From assembly GCA_025963675.1 (NCBI GenBank), contig JAOQAJ010000410.1, forward strand, positions 1 to 39,134: 39,134 nucleotides of DNA, in the 5' to 3' direction. Shown in pieces: positions 9,022 to 17,649 of this stretch. Position 1 is the first letter of the stretch; the number at the start of each line of letters is the position of its first letter. The DNA comes from Segetibacter sp. GTDB taxonomy: Bacteria > Bacteroidota > Bacteroidia > Chitinophagales > Chitinophagaceae. The position numbers were made by a program, and so were the translations under genes. The notes under the pieces are model-generated. The model saw nothing but the letters and a program-made list of their open reading frames with translations. It searched no databases and had not been told where the DNA came from.

Positions 9022-10339
9022 CTCCGACAACTTAATAACAAGGTATATAATAGCTTTCTTATTAGGAATAGTAATCGGTTTAAAGTTACTGCCGGTTCCG
9101 GTCTTAGTCGGCATACAGATTTCGTTAGCCATTATTTGCGGTGTACAATGTTTAAGAGGAAACCTCAACGGCTTTTTCACATGGCTGCCATTTGCTGCAT
9201 ATAACGAAGTATATGTTCGCGGTTTTGCTAAATGGTTTCCATACCTCGCCATGCAGTACATGTATATTTTCTGCTTTGCAGTATTGTTTTTTACAGTTCC
9301 GCGGTTAAAGAAACCCCATTCCAATGCGTGGGTCTTCCTGGTGATTTTTACTTTCCTGGAAATAGCAAACAATGTTTACCCTGATAAGGCAGCAATAGGA
9401 CGACAGATTCTAACCCAATCATTTGCGCTTCTGTTTGCCGTTATTTGGGCGTCTTATAATGTATTGAAGCCTGTGCTAATTAATAAGCTGCTGAGCAATA
9501 TTAAAATAGCATCAGTGATACTTGCCGGAATTGTATTTGTAGCGCACCTGACTGGTAAGATAAATTATGGATTGTATTCTAATTCTGATTCAAGCAATGG
9601 ATTAGCCCCGGTTCAATTGAGTGGGTACCTGGGACTTGGATGTATTTTATTCTTCTTATCCATTATGAATCCAGAGGATATTAAGAGCAGAATGATGAAT
9701 ATGACCGTATTAGGCCTCGTGGCTACAGTAATGGTATTGACTTTCTCGCGTGGTGGACTTTATTTCTTAGGTGCAGTTATTTGTTTGTTTTTCATCTACA
9801 ACAGGGACAAACTGGCCAGTTATGCTCGCTTCCTCATTTTTATTCCCATTGGTATATTTATCTACATGTACGTAGTAAATCAAACCGGGGGAAAAATTGT
9901 AGCAAGATATGAGCAGGAAGGAACCAGTAACAGAGACGTCCTGGTAAACATTGGCTTCCAGATTTTTTCACAACACTTGGTGTTCGGAGTAGGAACAGGA
10001 AATTTCAATACAACTATTTTCAGGGAAAAACTTTATCCGGAAGAATCCGGTGCGCATAATGAGTATGTAAGAGCCGCAGCAGAACATGGTATTATTGGCA
10101 TTTTTTTCTATTGGGGTTTTTACCTGTTGTTGTTTTTGGAATTAAGAAAAAGGCGTCAGCCACAAAAGCAATATGCAATGTACTTTTTCGCCTTGTTTTG
10201 CCTGATAATTGTACATAACGGATTAAAAATTTCAATACAACCATTGGTGGTCATGTTGGTAATTGCTACACCAACCTTAGTCTACCGGCTTAAACCAAAT
10301 GTTTACAATACAGAACGCTCAGATAGAGAATTTGCGTGA
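8996..10339 (+). CDS. O-antigen polymerase/ligase family membrane protein (Wzy/WaaL type)
   Basis: A 447-residue polytopic membrane protein with around ten hydrophobic segments. The hallmark region is in the second half: FSRGGLYFLGAVICL, an arginine-containing periplasmic stretch, GVGTGNFN, then HNEYVRAAAEHGIIG followed by a long hydrophobic helix. This is the Wzy_C-type signature of enzymes that polymerise repeat units or ligate O-antigen in the periplasm. The start is TTG 8996, overlapping the previous gene by 26 bp, and the next in-frame ATG would remove several membrane helices. Polymerase and ligase cannot be separated by sequence alone. As the only such gene in the locus, the polymerase role is more likely. 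Confidence 0.85.
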   Translation: MAKKKFIFNSDNLITRYIIAFLLGIVIGLKLLPVPVLVGIQISLAIICGVQCLRGNLNGFFTWLPFAAYNEVYVRGFAKWFPYLAMQYMYIFCFAVLFFTVPRLKKPHSNAWVFLVIFTFLEIANNVYPDKAAIGRQILTQSFALLFAVIWASYNVLKPVLINKLLSNIKIASVILAGIVFVAHLTGKINYGLYSNSDSSNGLAPVQLSGYLGLGCILFFLSIMNPEDIKSRMMNMTVLGLVATVMVLTFSRGGLYFLGAVICLFFIYNRDKLASYARFLIFIPIGIFIYMYVVNQTGGKIVARYEQEGTSNRDVLVNIGFQIFSQHLVFGVGTGNFNTTIFREKLYPEESGAHNEYVRAAAEHGIIGIFFYWGFYLLLFLELRKRRQPQKQYAMYFFALFCLIIVHNGLKISIQPLVVMLVIATPTLVYRLKPNVYNTERSDREFA

Positions 10340-10934
10340 TATCGCTGGTTGTCATATCTCCTGTTTTCCAAAATCACTTGCAACAAGGTTAGGCAAATCA
10401 TACGTACAAAAAACACTCGAATGGTTTTTGGTTAATCCCAACCGCTTTTTGTTTCACGTTGTTGAAGGTGGAGTTGTAGCAGGATATTGTGGTGGATTCA
10501 TCCCGCAAAAACCTGGTGATGGAAGTAGCAGTGGAATGCTTCAATATGCTTTTAAGCAAGCCATCAGGGGAATCTTAAGAAATCCTCTTTTGTTATTTCA
10601 TCCTGAAGTAACAGCTAATTATCCTTTTCTCTGGATGAATATTAAACGTAAAATTACTGGTAAGACTAAGCCTTTTAAACCTGTATCTGATGCGAGGCCA
10701 TTTAGAAAGTATGTCGGCCTTGTAGTTATTGGTGTTCATCCTGATTTTAGAGGTAAGGGAGTAGCGCAACAATTGATGGCTGAATTTGAAAACAGGACGA
10801 GGGTGTTTGATCAAAATGAAATGGTGCTATCTGTGAAAAAAGATAACGGAAGAGCCATCAAAGCTTACTCAAAATTTGGGTGGACAACACGCGAAGAAAA
10901 CGGTAATACCTTCATCATGCATAAGTTTATCTGA
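10299..10934 (+). CDS. GNAT family N-acetyltransferase
   Basis: A 211-residue protein that overlaps the end of the polymerase gene by 41 bp. The acetyl-CoA pyrophosphate-binding motif A is clear: VIGVHPDFRGKGVAQQLMAEFE, with the R-G-K-G-V-A loop near residue 150. The C-terminal part AIKAYSKFGWTTREE matches motif B. It has an unusual central insertion (about 70-125) with basic residues between the first strands and motif A. A role in acylating a sugar amine of the polysaccharide is possible from context, but GNAT substrates are not predictable here. Confidence 0.82.
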   Translation: MFTIQNAQIENLRDIAGCHISCFPKSLATRLGKSYVQKTLEWFLVNPNRFLFHVVEGGVVAGYCGGFIPQKPGDGSSSGMLQYAFKQAIRGILRNPLLLFHPEVTANYPFLWMNIKRKITGKTKPFKPVSDARPFRKYVGLVVIGVHPDFRGKGVAQQLMAEFENRTRVFDQNEMVLSVKKDNGRAIKAYSKFGWTTREENGNTFIMHKFI

Positions 10935-11004
10935 TGTTATTTGCCTTGAAATAATCAGGGACAAGTAAAGCAGGTGCACATTCACTTTTTAAAATCAAAG
11001 AAAC

Positions 11005-12114
11005 ATTCGTACTAAAGTATATATTCCTGACTGGTCTGACCATTACGATAAACCTTATTGTGCACCACCAGTCTACCCATTTTTAGATAGCAATCAACAT
11101 GAAGAAGAATGGTATGAGAGGTACGGAGATTATATAAATAAAATAACCGTCGTTAACAGGATAGAGGATTCCGACATTGTTTTGTTGATGTATGAATTGG
11201 GGTATTACTACAAGAAAAAGAAATTAGATGTTCTGCAGAGGATTAACAAGGAATCGAATTCTCATGATAAAATATTGGTTTGCTGGGTAAAGGGTGACCA
11301 GGGAATAACTCCTTCACTACTCAACTTTCACCTTTACCGGCTTGGAGGTTATAAGTCTAAGAATAAGGGTAACCAGTTTTCGGTACCTGTTTTTATAAAA
11401 GATCCGTTGCCGGAATTTTTTAATGACATTATTCCATTAAATAAAAATAAACCAGAAAAACCTGTTATTGGCTTTTGCGGACAGGGAAAAGCTGGGGTTG
11501 AAAAGGTTATTATAGACCTGGTTCGTGGGTTTAAAAACAGGCTATATAAATACGCTGGCAAATATCCTTTTGACCTTGAAGCATTATCCAGTAGTACTTA
11601 CATGCGATCCAAGATCCTGGATAGTCTCGAGGCATCTCCTCTTGTTCATACCAACTTCATCAGGCATAGAAAATACAGGGCGGGTACCACTTCTGAAACA
11701 GCAAAAAAGGAAAGCACGAAAGCTTTTTTTAAAAACATGGCCGAGGTTGACTATATAGTTTGCTATAGAGGTGCAGGTAATTTTTCTGTAAGGTTATTTG
11801 AAGCGATGGCCTCTGGCAAAATACCGGTTATTATAACATCCGATAACAACCTTCCTTTTGAAGACCGGATCCAATGGGGGCGGTTTCCAATTATTCCGGA
11901 AAAGCAATGGAAAAAGACCGCCCAACTCGTTGCGTCTTTTCACGACAAATTAAGCAATGAAGAATTCGTAGAGTTACAAATGACGTCACGCCAATTATGG
12001 GAAGACTATTTGTCTTATAAAGGCTTTTTCTCTCATTGGGTCGATCGTTATATTTCTACTCAGGCAAAAACAAACTTATCAGTTGAAGAAATGGAGAAAG
12101 ACAAACGCAAATAA
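11005..12114 (+). CDS. Exostosin (GT47)-like glycosyltransferase, start codon non-canonical or lost
   Basis: The track gives 310 residues from TTG 11182. The C-terminal half has the exostosin-family donor region: STYMRSKILD, SPLVHTNFIRH, IVCYRGAGNFSVRLFEAMAS and then LPFEDRIQW. The reading frame stays open upstream to a TAA at 10990. The extra residues look like real protein (KVYIPDWSDHYDKPYC, then EEEWYERYGDYINK) and would supply the first strand and acceptor region. No ATG, GTG or TTG exists in that upstream stretch; the nearest possibility is ATT 11005, used here as a nominal start. The gene may use a rare start, may have lost its start, or may be frameshifted. It lies about 70 bp after the GNAT gene. 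Confidence 0.7.
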   Translation: MRTKVYIPDWSDHYDKPYCAPPVYPFLDSNQHEEEWYERYGDYINKITVVNRIEDSDIVLLMYELGYYYKKKKLDVLQRINKESNSHDKILVCWVKGDQGITPSLLNFHLYRLGGYKSKNKGNQFSVPVFIKDPLPEFFNDIIPLNKNKPEKPVIGFCGQGKAGVEKVIIDLVRGFKNRLYKYAGKYPFDLEALSSSTYMRSKILDSLEASPLVHTNFIRHRKYRAGTTSETAKKESTKAFFKNMAEVDYIVCYRGAGNFSVRLFEAMASGKIPVIITSDNNLPFEDRIQWGRFPIIPEKQWKKTAQLVASFHDKLSNEEFVELQMTSRQLWEDYLSYKGFFSHWVDRYISTQAKTNLSVEEMEKDKRK

Positions 12115-12153
12115 ATAAGAATTGTGAAGATTGAGACCTCATAACCTTTTTCA

Positions 12154-12181
12154 ACATCGTTGTGTCACTCCCTTGTACTGA
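12154..12181 (-). repeat. Interspersed repeat, copy 3 (perfect 28-bp inverted match to copy 2)
   Basis: ACATCGTTGTGTCACTCCCT followed by TGTACTGA, the exact reverse complement of 2158-2185. It lies 40 bp after the exostosin-like gene, so copies 2 and 3 bracket the asnB-to-exostosin block in inverted orientation. Confidence 0.85.
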
Positions 12182-12284
12182 AAATCTTTTCTCAACTTTT
12201 ATTAAAAGTATACAAACTGAATTTTCAACGGTTTCGCAATTTTAAGATGTAAAATATCATCTTTCGCAAGACTAATAGGCCGCC

Positions 12285-12566
12285 GTGACAGAACTATATC
12301 TTAAATATTATTTTGACGTTTCGAGGTATAATCTCCTTTTTTCTATTCTGGTCATAATCCTTACTCAGAACCTGCTTGCTGCCGTTGTATACTTTGGAAC
12401 ATTGGGATCGGTTGTGTCGTTAGCCCTCTTTCGTTACCATCAGAATATCGAGTATTACTTTTATTTAAATGCAGGATTATCAAAAAAAGCAATCATTTTA
12501 AAGTCTTTTATAATTAACCTGGTCATTTCTGTAATTCTTGTAATCATCTTTTGGGGCATACATTAG
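12285..12566 (+). CDS. Small membrane protein of unknown function, paired with ABC ATPase
   Basis: A 93-residue protein from GTG 12285 with three hydrophobic stretches: LLFSILVIILTQNLLAAVVYF, GSVVSLALF and ILKSFIINLVISVILVIIF. The polar segment NIEYYFYLNAGLSKKAI before the last helix is reminiscent of short coupling segments in ABC permeases, but the protein is far too small for a full permease. It overlaps the start of the ABC ATPase gene by 16 bp, which suggests translational coupling and a shared role. No family is recognised. It could be a degenerate permease half or a membrane anchor. Confidence 0.6.
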   Translation: MTELYLKYYFDVSRYNLLFSILVIILTQNLLAAVVYFGTLGSVVSLALFRYHQNIEYYFYLNAGLSKKAIILKSFIINLVISVILVIIFWGIH

Positions 12567-13231
12567 ATGTGAGATCTGTTATCCATTCATTTGGCAAAAG
12601 ACAAGTGTTGTCTAGCATAGCTTTTACATGTAGAACGGGAGATGTTATAGGTATATTTGGAAGGAACGGAACTGGGAAATCAACTTTACTAAAAATACTT
12701 TTTGGGACCTTACAGGCAAATGAAAGTGAAGTGTATATAGACAACGAATTAGCCGGTGCTAAAACTGCTATAAATAAACAAGTAGCTTATCATCACCAGG
12801 AAGTTTTCTTGCCAAAACATACAACCGTAAAAAACTTAATCCCATTATACTTTCCCAACGGGGAAAAGCAGAATAAATTATTTTACGATCAACAGATAAA
12901 TAAGATAGAAAATCAGAAAGTGGGAGCACTGTCCCTTGGCCAACAACGCTATCTGCAATTCCTCTTGATTTTGCACTTAGACCATTATTTTGTACTGTTA
13001 GACGAACCATTCTCTATGCTTGAGCCGCTGCTTAAGGAGCTAATAAAAGAAAAGATTGAGTTACATAAAAGTTGTAAAGGTTTCATCATTACTGATCATT
13101 ACTTTGCCGATGTATTACAGGTCGCAAACATTAAAAAAGTGATTACTGACGGAGTGATGAAAGTTGTAGACAAAGACATGGACTTAATCGACCTTGGCTA
13201 TCTTTCAGATAAATTTAGAAGTAGGTTTTGA
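12551..13231 (+). CDS. ABC transporter ATP-binding protein
   Basis: A 226-residue ATP-binding cassette. Walker A is GRNGTGKST near residues 37-45, the signature is LSLGQ (variant of LSGGQ) near 124, Walker B is HYFVLLDEP, and the switch histidine is in IITDHYF. The start is TTG 12551: the LDVRSVIHSFGKRQVL strand needs residues ahead of GTG 12569, and the overlap with the preceding membrane gene fits coupling. It is shorter than many cassettes and lacks the C-terminal extension of O-antigen exporters of the Wzt type. With only a 93-residue membrane partner, its transport role is unclear. It lies inside the polysaccharide locus but need not belong to it. Confidence 0.85.
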   Translation: MGHTLDVRSVIHSFGKRQVLSSIAFTCRTGDVIGIFGRNGTGKSTLLKILFGTLQANESEVYIDNELAGAKTAINKQVAYHHQEVFLPKHTTVKNLIPLYFPNGEKQNKLFYDQQINKIENQKVGALSLGQQRYLQFLLILHLDHYFVLLDEPFSMLEPLLKELIKEKIELHKSCKGFIITDHYFADVLQVANIKKVITDGVMKVVDKDMDLIDLGYLSDKFRSRF

Positions 13232-13322
13232 TATGATGCAAACGATAATGTTTTAACAGCTGGATTGTTTGAAGTAAAAAGATCAGTAGGGCAGAGACCG
13301 ATTTTCGGTATTAGTATAAACG

Positions 13323-14348
13323 ATGAAGATAAAGTTTGCTTTAATAGGCTGTGGAAGGATAGCCGCGAGACACGCAGAACACATTCAGAATTATGGAGAG
13401 CTTGTTGCTGTCTGCGATGTGGTGAATGAGAAAGCGGAGCAATTTGCCCGCAAATACGAGGTAAATGGTTATACAGAAATTGATGAGCTTTTGCAATGTG
13501 AAAAAGAAATAGATGTGGTAGTTATTTGCACACCAAATGGTTTGCATGCACCACATACAATAAAAGCATTGCGTGCAGGGTTTCATGTTTTGTGCGAAAA
13601 GCCAATGGCAATTACTGTTACCGACTGCCACCAGATGATGGCAGAAGCTAAAATGGCAAACAAGAGTCTATTTGCAGTTAAACAAAATCGTTTTAATCCG
13701 CCGGTTGTAGCTGTTAAAGATGCTATAGACAAAGGAATCCTGGGAAAGATTTACAGTATCCAGTTAAGCTGCTTTTGGAACCGAAACGCCGATTATTACC
13801 ATAACTCATGGAAAGGGACAAAGGAACTGGACGGCGGCACCTTGTTTACCCAGTTTAGTCATTTTATTGACCTGCTTTATTGGATGATTGGCGATGTTTC
13901 ACATGCTTATGCACTGACCGGAAACTTTGCCCATAAAGATGTGATAGAGTTTGAAGATACTGGTGTAGTTGCTATAGAGTTCGTTACCGGCGCCGTTGGA
14001 ACAATCAACTATACAGTTAATAGTTATAACAAAAACATGGAAGGTTCACTAACCATTTTTGCCGAAAAAGGAACAGTAAAAATTGGCGGCGAATACTTAA
14101 ATGAACTTGAATACCAGAACGTCGAAGGCTTCGAATTCAACAACATTCCTGCTGGTAATAAAGCCAATAATTATGGAACATACGTGGGTTCAATGTCGAA
14201 TCATGATAAAGTGTATGAAAACCTTATAGATGTTTTATTACACAATGGTTCCATTTCTGCAAGTGCTTTTGAAGGACTAAAGACAGTCGAAATAATTGAA
14301 AAAATTTATCAATCTGCTAAAGAGTTGACTCGAGCTGATGTCTTATAA
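13323..14348 (+). CDS. Gfo/Idh/MocA family sugar oxidoreductase (WbpB/WlbA-like)
   Basis: A 341-residue NAD(P)-dependent oxidoreductase. The Rossmann motif is IGCGRIAARHAEHI, followed by the family signature VLCEKPMAIT near residue 97. The substrate-side region has NSWKGTKELDGGTLFTQFSHF, similar to the segment in UDP-N-acetylglucosaminuronate 3-dehydrogenases WbpB and WlbA. In those pathways the product is a 3-keto sugar that is then transaminated and acetylated. The next gene overlaps by 11 bp and encodes a WbpD-like acetyltransferase, and a DegT aminotransferase lies further on, which supports a diacetamido-uronic acid pathway. The 6-dehydrogenase (WbpA) that would make the substrate is not in the window. 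Confidence 0.88.
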   Translation: MKIKFALIGCGRIAARHAEHIQNYGELVAVCDVVNEKAEQFARKYEVNGYTEIDELLQCEKEIDVVVICTPNGLHAPHTIKALRAGFHVLCEKPMAITVTDCHQMMAEAKMANKSLFAVKQNRFNPPVVAVKDAIDKGILGKIYSIQLSCFWNRNADYYHNSWKGTKELDGGTLFTQFSHFIDLLYWMIGDVSHAYALTGNFAHKDVIEFEDTGVVAIEFVTGAVGTINYTVNSYNKNMEGSLTIFAEKGTVKIGGEYLNELEYQNVEGFEFNNIPAGNKANNYGTYVGSMSNHDKVYENLIDVLLHNGSISASAFEGLKTVEIIEKIYQSAKELTRADVL

Positions 14349-14817
14349 ACCTATTTTATTAAAGGCAGGAATTGTAGATGTTACTTTTGGCCACAACGTG
14401 AAAGTGATAGAGCCGGTGAACTTGTATGGCTGCACTATTGGTAAAAACACAAGTATTGGCCCTTTTGTAGAAATTCAAAAAGGTGTAACAATAGGCGAAC
14501 AATGTAAAATTCAAAGTCATTCGTTTATTTGTGAATTGGTAACGATAGGTGATCATTGTTTTATTGGGCATGGTGTTGTGTTTACAAACGACCTGTTTGC
14601 AACAGGTGCGCCCGCGGAAGGACAGAGAGCGTTATGGAAACCCACATGGATTGGCAAGCATGTATCAATTGGAAGTAATGCTACCCTGCTTCCTGTAAGT
14701 ATTTGTGATGATGTAGTAATAGGCGCAGGCGCAGTTGTGACCAAAGACATAACCAAACCAGGAATTTACGCCGGTAATCCTGCACGGTTTATAAGGGAAA
14801 TTCCTTCTTCAACATAA
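14338..14817 (+). CDS. Left-handed beta-helix (hexapeptide) N-acetyltransferase, WbpD-like
   Basis: A 159-residue protein made of hexapeptide repeats (VTIGEQCKIQSHSFI, VTIGDHCFIGHGVVFTND, VVIGAGAVVTKDI) ending in IYAGNPARFIRE. The arrangement FVEIQKGVTIG / HSFICE / GHGVVFTND closely resembles WbpD and WlbB enzymes, which acetylate the 3-amino group of UDP-2-acetamido-3-amino-2,3-dideoxyglucuronate using acetyl-CoA. It would work as a soluble trimer. ATG 14338 overlaps the oxidoreductase stop, which fits translational coupling of two enzymes of one pathway. A different amino-sugar substrate remains possible. Confidence 0.88.
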   Translation: MSYKPILLKAGIVDVTFGHNVKVIEPVNLYGCTIGKNTSIGPFVEIQKGVTIGEQCKIQSHSFICELVTIGDHCFIGHGVVFTNDLFATGAPAEGQRALWKPTWIGKHVSIGSNATLLPVSICDDVVIGAGAVVTKDITKPGIYAGNPARFIREIPSST

Positions 14818-14832
14818 AGAATTCCCTTTTTT
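14793..14832 (+). terminator. Possible intrinsic terminator after the acetyltransferase
   Basis: AAGGGAA at 14793 can pair with TTCCCTT at 14822, with a run of T residues following. The left arm lies inside the last codons of the coding region and the loop is long (about 22 nt), so it is a weak call. Confidence 0.35.
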
Positions 14833-14974
14833 TCAAAATGATTTTTTTATAAGAAAAAGAGAAATTTCTTTAATTTTTATCTCCATTAATAATCACGCTG
14901 CGAATTGCTTCGTTCCTCTTAATGAGGGACTCACAGCTTACACCTTTTGCAGCTAATAAAAACAAATAAACCCT

Positions 14975-16384
14975 TTGTCTCTTTCCGAAAAAATCTATCA
15001 AAATAGTCCTGTAGCTCTTCAAAACGTGCTCATTTCTGCATTTGGATATCAGTGGAAGAAGAGAAGGTTTGGGGGAATATTTCCGGAAGAGTATAAAGCA
15101 GCAAAAGACAGGGAGAGTTACACTGCTGATGATTGGATAAACTACCAACAAAAACATCTTCAGCACATACTCACACATGCTTTTAATAATGTGCCTTACT
15201 ACAGGAGCTCGTTAGAACAAAAATCACTCACAGCAAGTGACTTGCAAAAAATAACCCTGCAAAGTCTAGGTAAACTACCAATACTGTCTAAAGATGATTT
15301 AAGAAAGTTCGGAACAACCAAACTGGTTTCTGCTGTAAAAGAAAAAAATGGTTCTTTTTTGTCGACCAGTGGCAGCACCGGCACGCCTGTAAAAATTTTA
15401 TATTCTCATGCAATGCACCAGCGGTGGTTTGGCATTTATGAAGCGAGAATTAGAAACTGGGCCGGAGTAAGCAGCTTCATTCCGAGAGGGATGATCGGAG
15501 GGCGAAGAATTATAGCCGATGCATCAAATACTCCCCCTTTTTACCGCTATAACTATTTCGAGAAACAAGCCTATTTTTCAGCATACCATATTAGTTCCGG
15601 CAACGCCTGGAATTACCTGGAAGGCATCAGGAAGCACAAAGTAGAATATATGACCGGGTATGCCATGAGTAATTATTTTCTTGCCCGCTTTTTTAAAGAG
15701 AACAATCTCAGTGCTCCGGAATTGAAAACCGTTATCCCATCTAGTGAGAAGCTGACACCGGAAATGAGGCAGCTGTTTAAGGAAGTCTACAATTGCAAAA
15801 CATCGGATAGTTGGGGGAGTGTAGAGGCATGCGGTATTGTAAGCGAATGTGAACATGGAAAACTTCACATAAGTCCTGACGCCAGTATCATTGAAATTTT
15901 AGATGAAGATTTGCAACCGGTAGAGGATGGAGTCGCAGGCGACGTATACTGCACCAGCTTAATAAATTTTGATCAACCGCTGATCAGATATAAAATTGGG
16001 GACAGAATGATACGCAGCAGCGAACACTGTGCTTGCGGAAGAAATATGCCGGTGATCAGGGAGATTGTAGGAAGAACTGAAGATGTTGTTATCGGAAAGG
16101 ATGGACGGGAGATGGTGCGTTTTCATAGCGTTTTTTATGATTTGGAGAAAATAAAGAAAGCGCAGGTGATCCAGGAAGATGTTGAAAAAATTACCATAAA
16201 GATTGAGGCAGAAATGTCGTTAAATAAAGAGGAAGAAGATCTGATCAGGCAACGGGTTGTTAGTCAACTGGGCGATATAAATATTCTGATTGAAGAAGTT
16301 GCCAGTATCCCGTTGAACAGAAATGGAAAATTCCAGGCTGTTATTTCTAAAGTTAAAAGACCGACTGCGGAGAAAATTTTATAG
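14975..16384 (+). CDS. Phenylacetate-CoA ligase-like adenylate-forming enzyme (CapK family)
   Basis: A 469-residue member of the PaaK/CapK group in the ANL superfamily. Motifs include the nucleotide-binding loop STSGSTGTPVKI near 130, SDSWGSVEACG near 280, LINFDQPLIRYKIGDRM near 330 and the late VGRTEDVV hinge. Cysteines in CEHGKLH and CACGR could form a metal site. Family members activate a carboxylate as acyl-AMP; homologues are common in capsule clusters but their substrates are mostly unknown. The start is TTG 14975: the only upstream in-frame codons before a stop are non-start codons, and the next ATG would remove many residues. It may supply an acyl group for polysaccharide decoration. 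Confidence 0.83.
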   Translation: MSLSEKIYQNSPVALQNVLISAFGYQWKKRRFGGIFPEEYKAAKDRESYTADDWINYQQKHLQHILTHAFNNVPYYRSSLEQKSLTASDLQKITLQSLGKLPILSKDDLRKFGTTKLVSAVKEKNGSFLSTSGSTGTPVKILYSHAMHQRWFGIYEARIRNWAGVSSFIPRGMIGGRRIIADASNTPPFYRYNYFEKQAYFSAYHISSGNAWNYLEGIRKHKVEYMTGYAMSNYFLARFFKENNLSAPELKTVIPSSEKLTPEMRQLFKEVYNCKTSDSWGSVEACGIVSECEHGKLHISPDASIIEILDEDLQPVEDGVAGDVYCTSLINFDQPLIRYKIGDRMIRSSEHCACGRNMPVIREIVGRTEDVVIGKDGREMVRFHSVFYDLEKIKKAQVIQEDVEKITIKIEAEMSLNKEEEDLIRQRVVSQLGDINILIEEVASIPLNRNGKFQAVISKVKRPTAEKIL

Positions 16385-16521
16385 ACGGGTAACTTGCGTA
16401 TCAGCATAACTAAAATAATTGCCGGGAATGATGCACAATGAAAATCGGTTGAACGGAGCGTCGCAAGAATGCTTCATTAAAAACAAATGTTTGTAACCAA
16501 ATTTTTCAGGTTGCATGAAGT

Positions 16522-17547
16522 ATGAGACGCAAAATAATTTATGTTGATAATTTTCTGACCGATCATGGACATACCCCAACTACAGCCCCGACTTTAGTAA
16601 AGTTATTTAGAGAAGAAGGCTACACAGTTTTATCGACCAGCAACAAACAAAACCAGCTTTTGCGGCTTATAGATATGCTTTTTACAATTAGCCGTAATAG
16701 CCGTAATTCAGTTGTTCTGATAGCTACTTACAGTACCTCCGCCTTTAATTTTGCATGGGCTTGTTCTTTGCTTTGTCGCATTTTACAAATACCATTTATT
16801 CCTTGTTTACATGGTGGCAATCTTCCGGAGCGAATAAAAAGTTCGCCGACAAAAGCAGCACAGGTATTTGAACATAGTTTTATGAATGTGGCCGTCTCAG
16901 GTTATCTGAAAAAAAGTATGGATGATCACGCATGGAGATCTTGCGTTATTCCTAATAATATTAATATCGACGCTTACCCTTTTAAACCAAGAACCAATTG
17001 TGCTCCTTCAATTCTCTGGGTCAGATCTTTTCACCAGATTTATAATCCTGCACTTGCTGTTCGCGTTCTTCATACTTTATTAAAGACCTATCCTGGGGCG
17101 ACTCTAACTATGGTGGGTCCGGATAAAGACGGAAGTTTTGAACAATGCAAATCATTAGCAAAGGAGCTTGCCGTGGAAGGCCGGATAACTTTTACCGGGT
17201 TATTACCTCGCGATGAGTGGGTAAAAGTTGCTGCCGGTTGTGACATTTTTATCAATACTACCAACTTTGATAACCTTCCCGTTAGCGTGGTGGAAGCCAT
17301 GGCGCTCGGGTTAATTACCATAAGTACGAATGTTGGAGGTGTGCCTTATTTATTGGATAACGAACAAACAGGATTACTGGTGCCCCCAAATAGTGAGACC
17401 GCTTTTGTAGACGCCATTATAAAGGTTTTAAACAACGATCATCTGGCTGAAAGACTAAGCGTGGCAGCACGCAAAAAGGCAGAAGCGTTTGATTGGCAGC
17501 AGGTGAAAATCTTATGGAACAATTTGTTTGAATCCGTTTCCAACTAA
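16522..17547 (+). CDS. Glycosyltransferase family 4
   Basis: A 341-residue GT-B protein. The donor domain shows SILWVRSFHQIYNP, ATLTMVGPDKDG, RITFTGLLPRDEW and the region DNLPVSVVEAMALG. Here the first acidic position of the EX7E motif is Asp rather than Glu, a substitution seen in active GT4 enzymes. It starts MRRKIIYVDNFLTDHGHTPT and the ATG gives a normal N-terminal strand. It is preceded by a 137-bp gap and followed by a 102-bp gap, looser than the upstream block, so it may be transcribed separately or have been acquired separately. Substrate unknown. Confidence 0.88.
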   Translation: MRRKIIYVDNFLTDHGHTPTTAPTLVKLFREEGYTVLSTSNKQNQLLRLIDMLFTISRNSRNSVVLIATYSTSAFNFAWACSLLCRILQIPFIPCLHGGNLPERIKSSPTKAAQVFEHSFMNVAVSGYLKKSMDDHAWRSCVIPNNINIDAYPFKPRTNCAPSILWVRSFHQIYNPALAVRVLHTLLKTYPGATLTMVGPDKDGSFEQCKSLAKELAVEGRITFTGLLPRDEWVKVAAGCDIFINTTNFDNLPVSVVEAMALGLITISTNVGGVPYLLDNEQTGLLVPPNSETAFVDAIIKVLNNDHLAERLSVAARKKAEAFDWQQVKILWNNLFESVSN

Positions 17548-17605
17548 TCCTGCAAACTTTTTCCCTTGCAATTTATTCTTCCATTATTCTAAACATTATC
17601 TTGCA

Positions 17606-17623
17606 GCAGTTGTTACCAACTGC
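17606..17623. promoter_or_regulatory. Small hairpin in GT4-GT2 spacer
   Basis: GCAGTTG-TTAC-CAACTGC is a perfect 7-bp stem with a 4-nt loop, 27 bp upstream of the GT2 start. It is not followed by a T-run, so it is not a standard terminator. It could act as an operator or a 5' leader hairpin. The word CTGCAAACTTT occurs both here and at about 17551. Confidence 0.35.
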
Positions 17624-17649
17624 AAACTTTATAATTCGTTCGTGCCTCC

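Noticed and set aside
8872-9372. Minus-strand ORF of 166 residues at the GT4/polymerase junction
   Set aside because: It overlaps two convincing plus-strand genes and its composition looks like an antisense reading of membrane helices.
16451-16480. GCGTCGCAAGAATGC near 16458 as another interspersed repeat copy
   Set aside because: It shares only GCGTCGCA with the family and lacks the GTT and CTTGTAC parts, so it is too short to assign.
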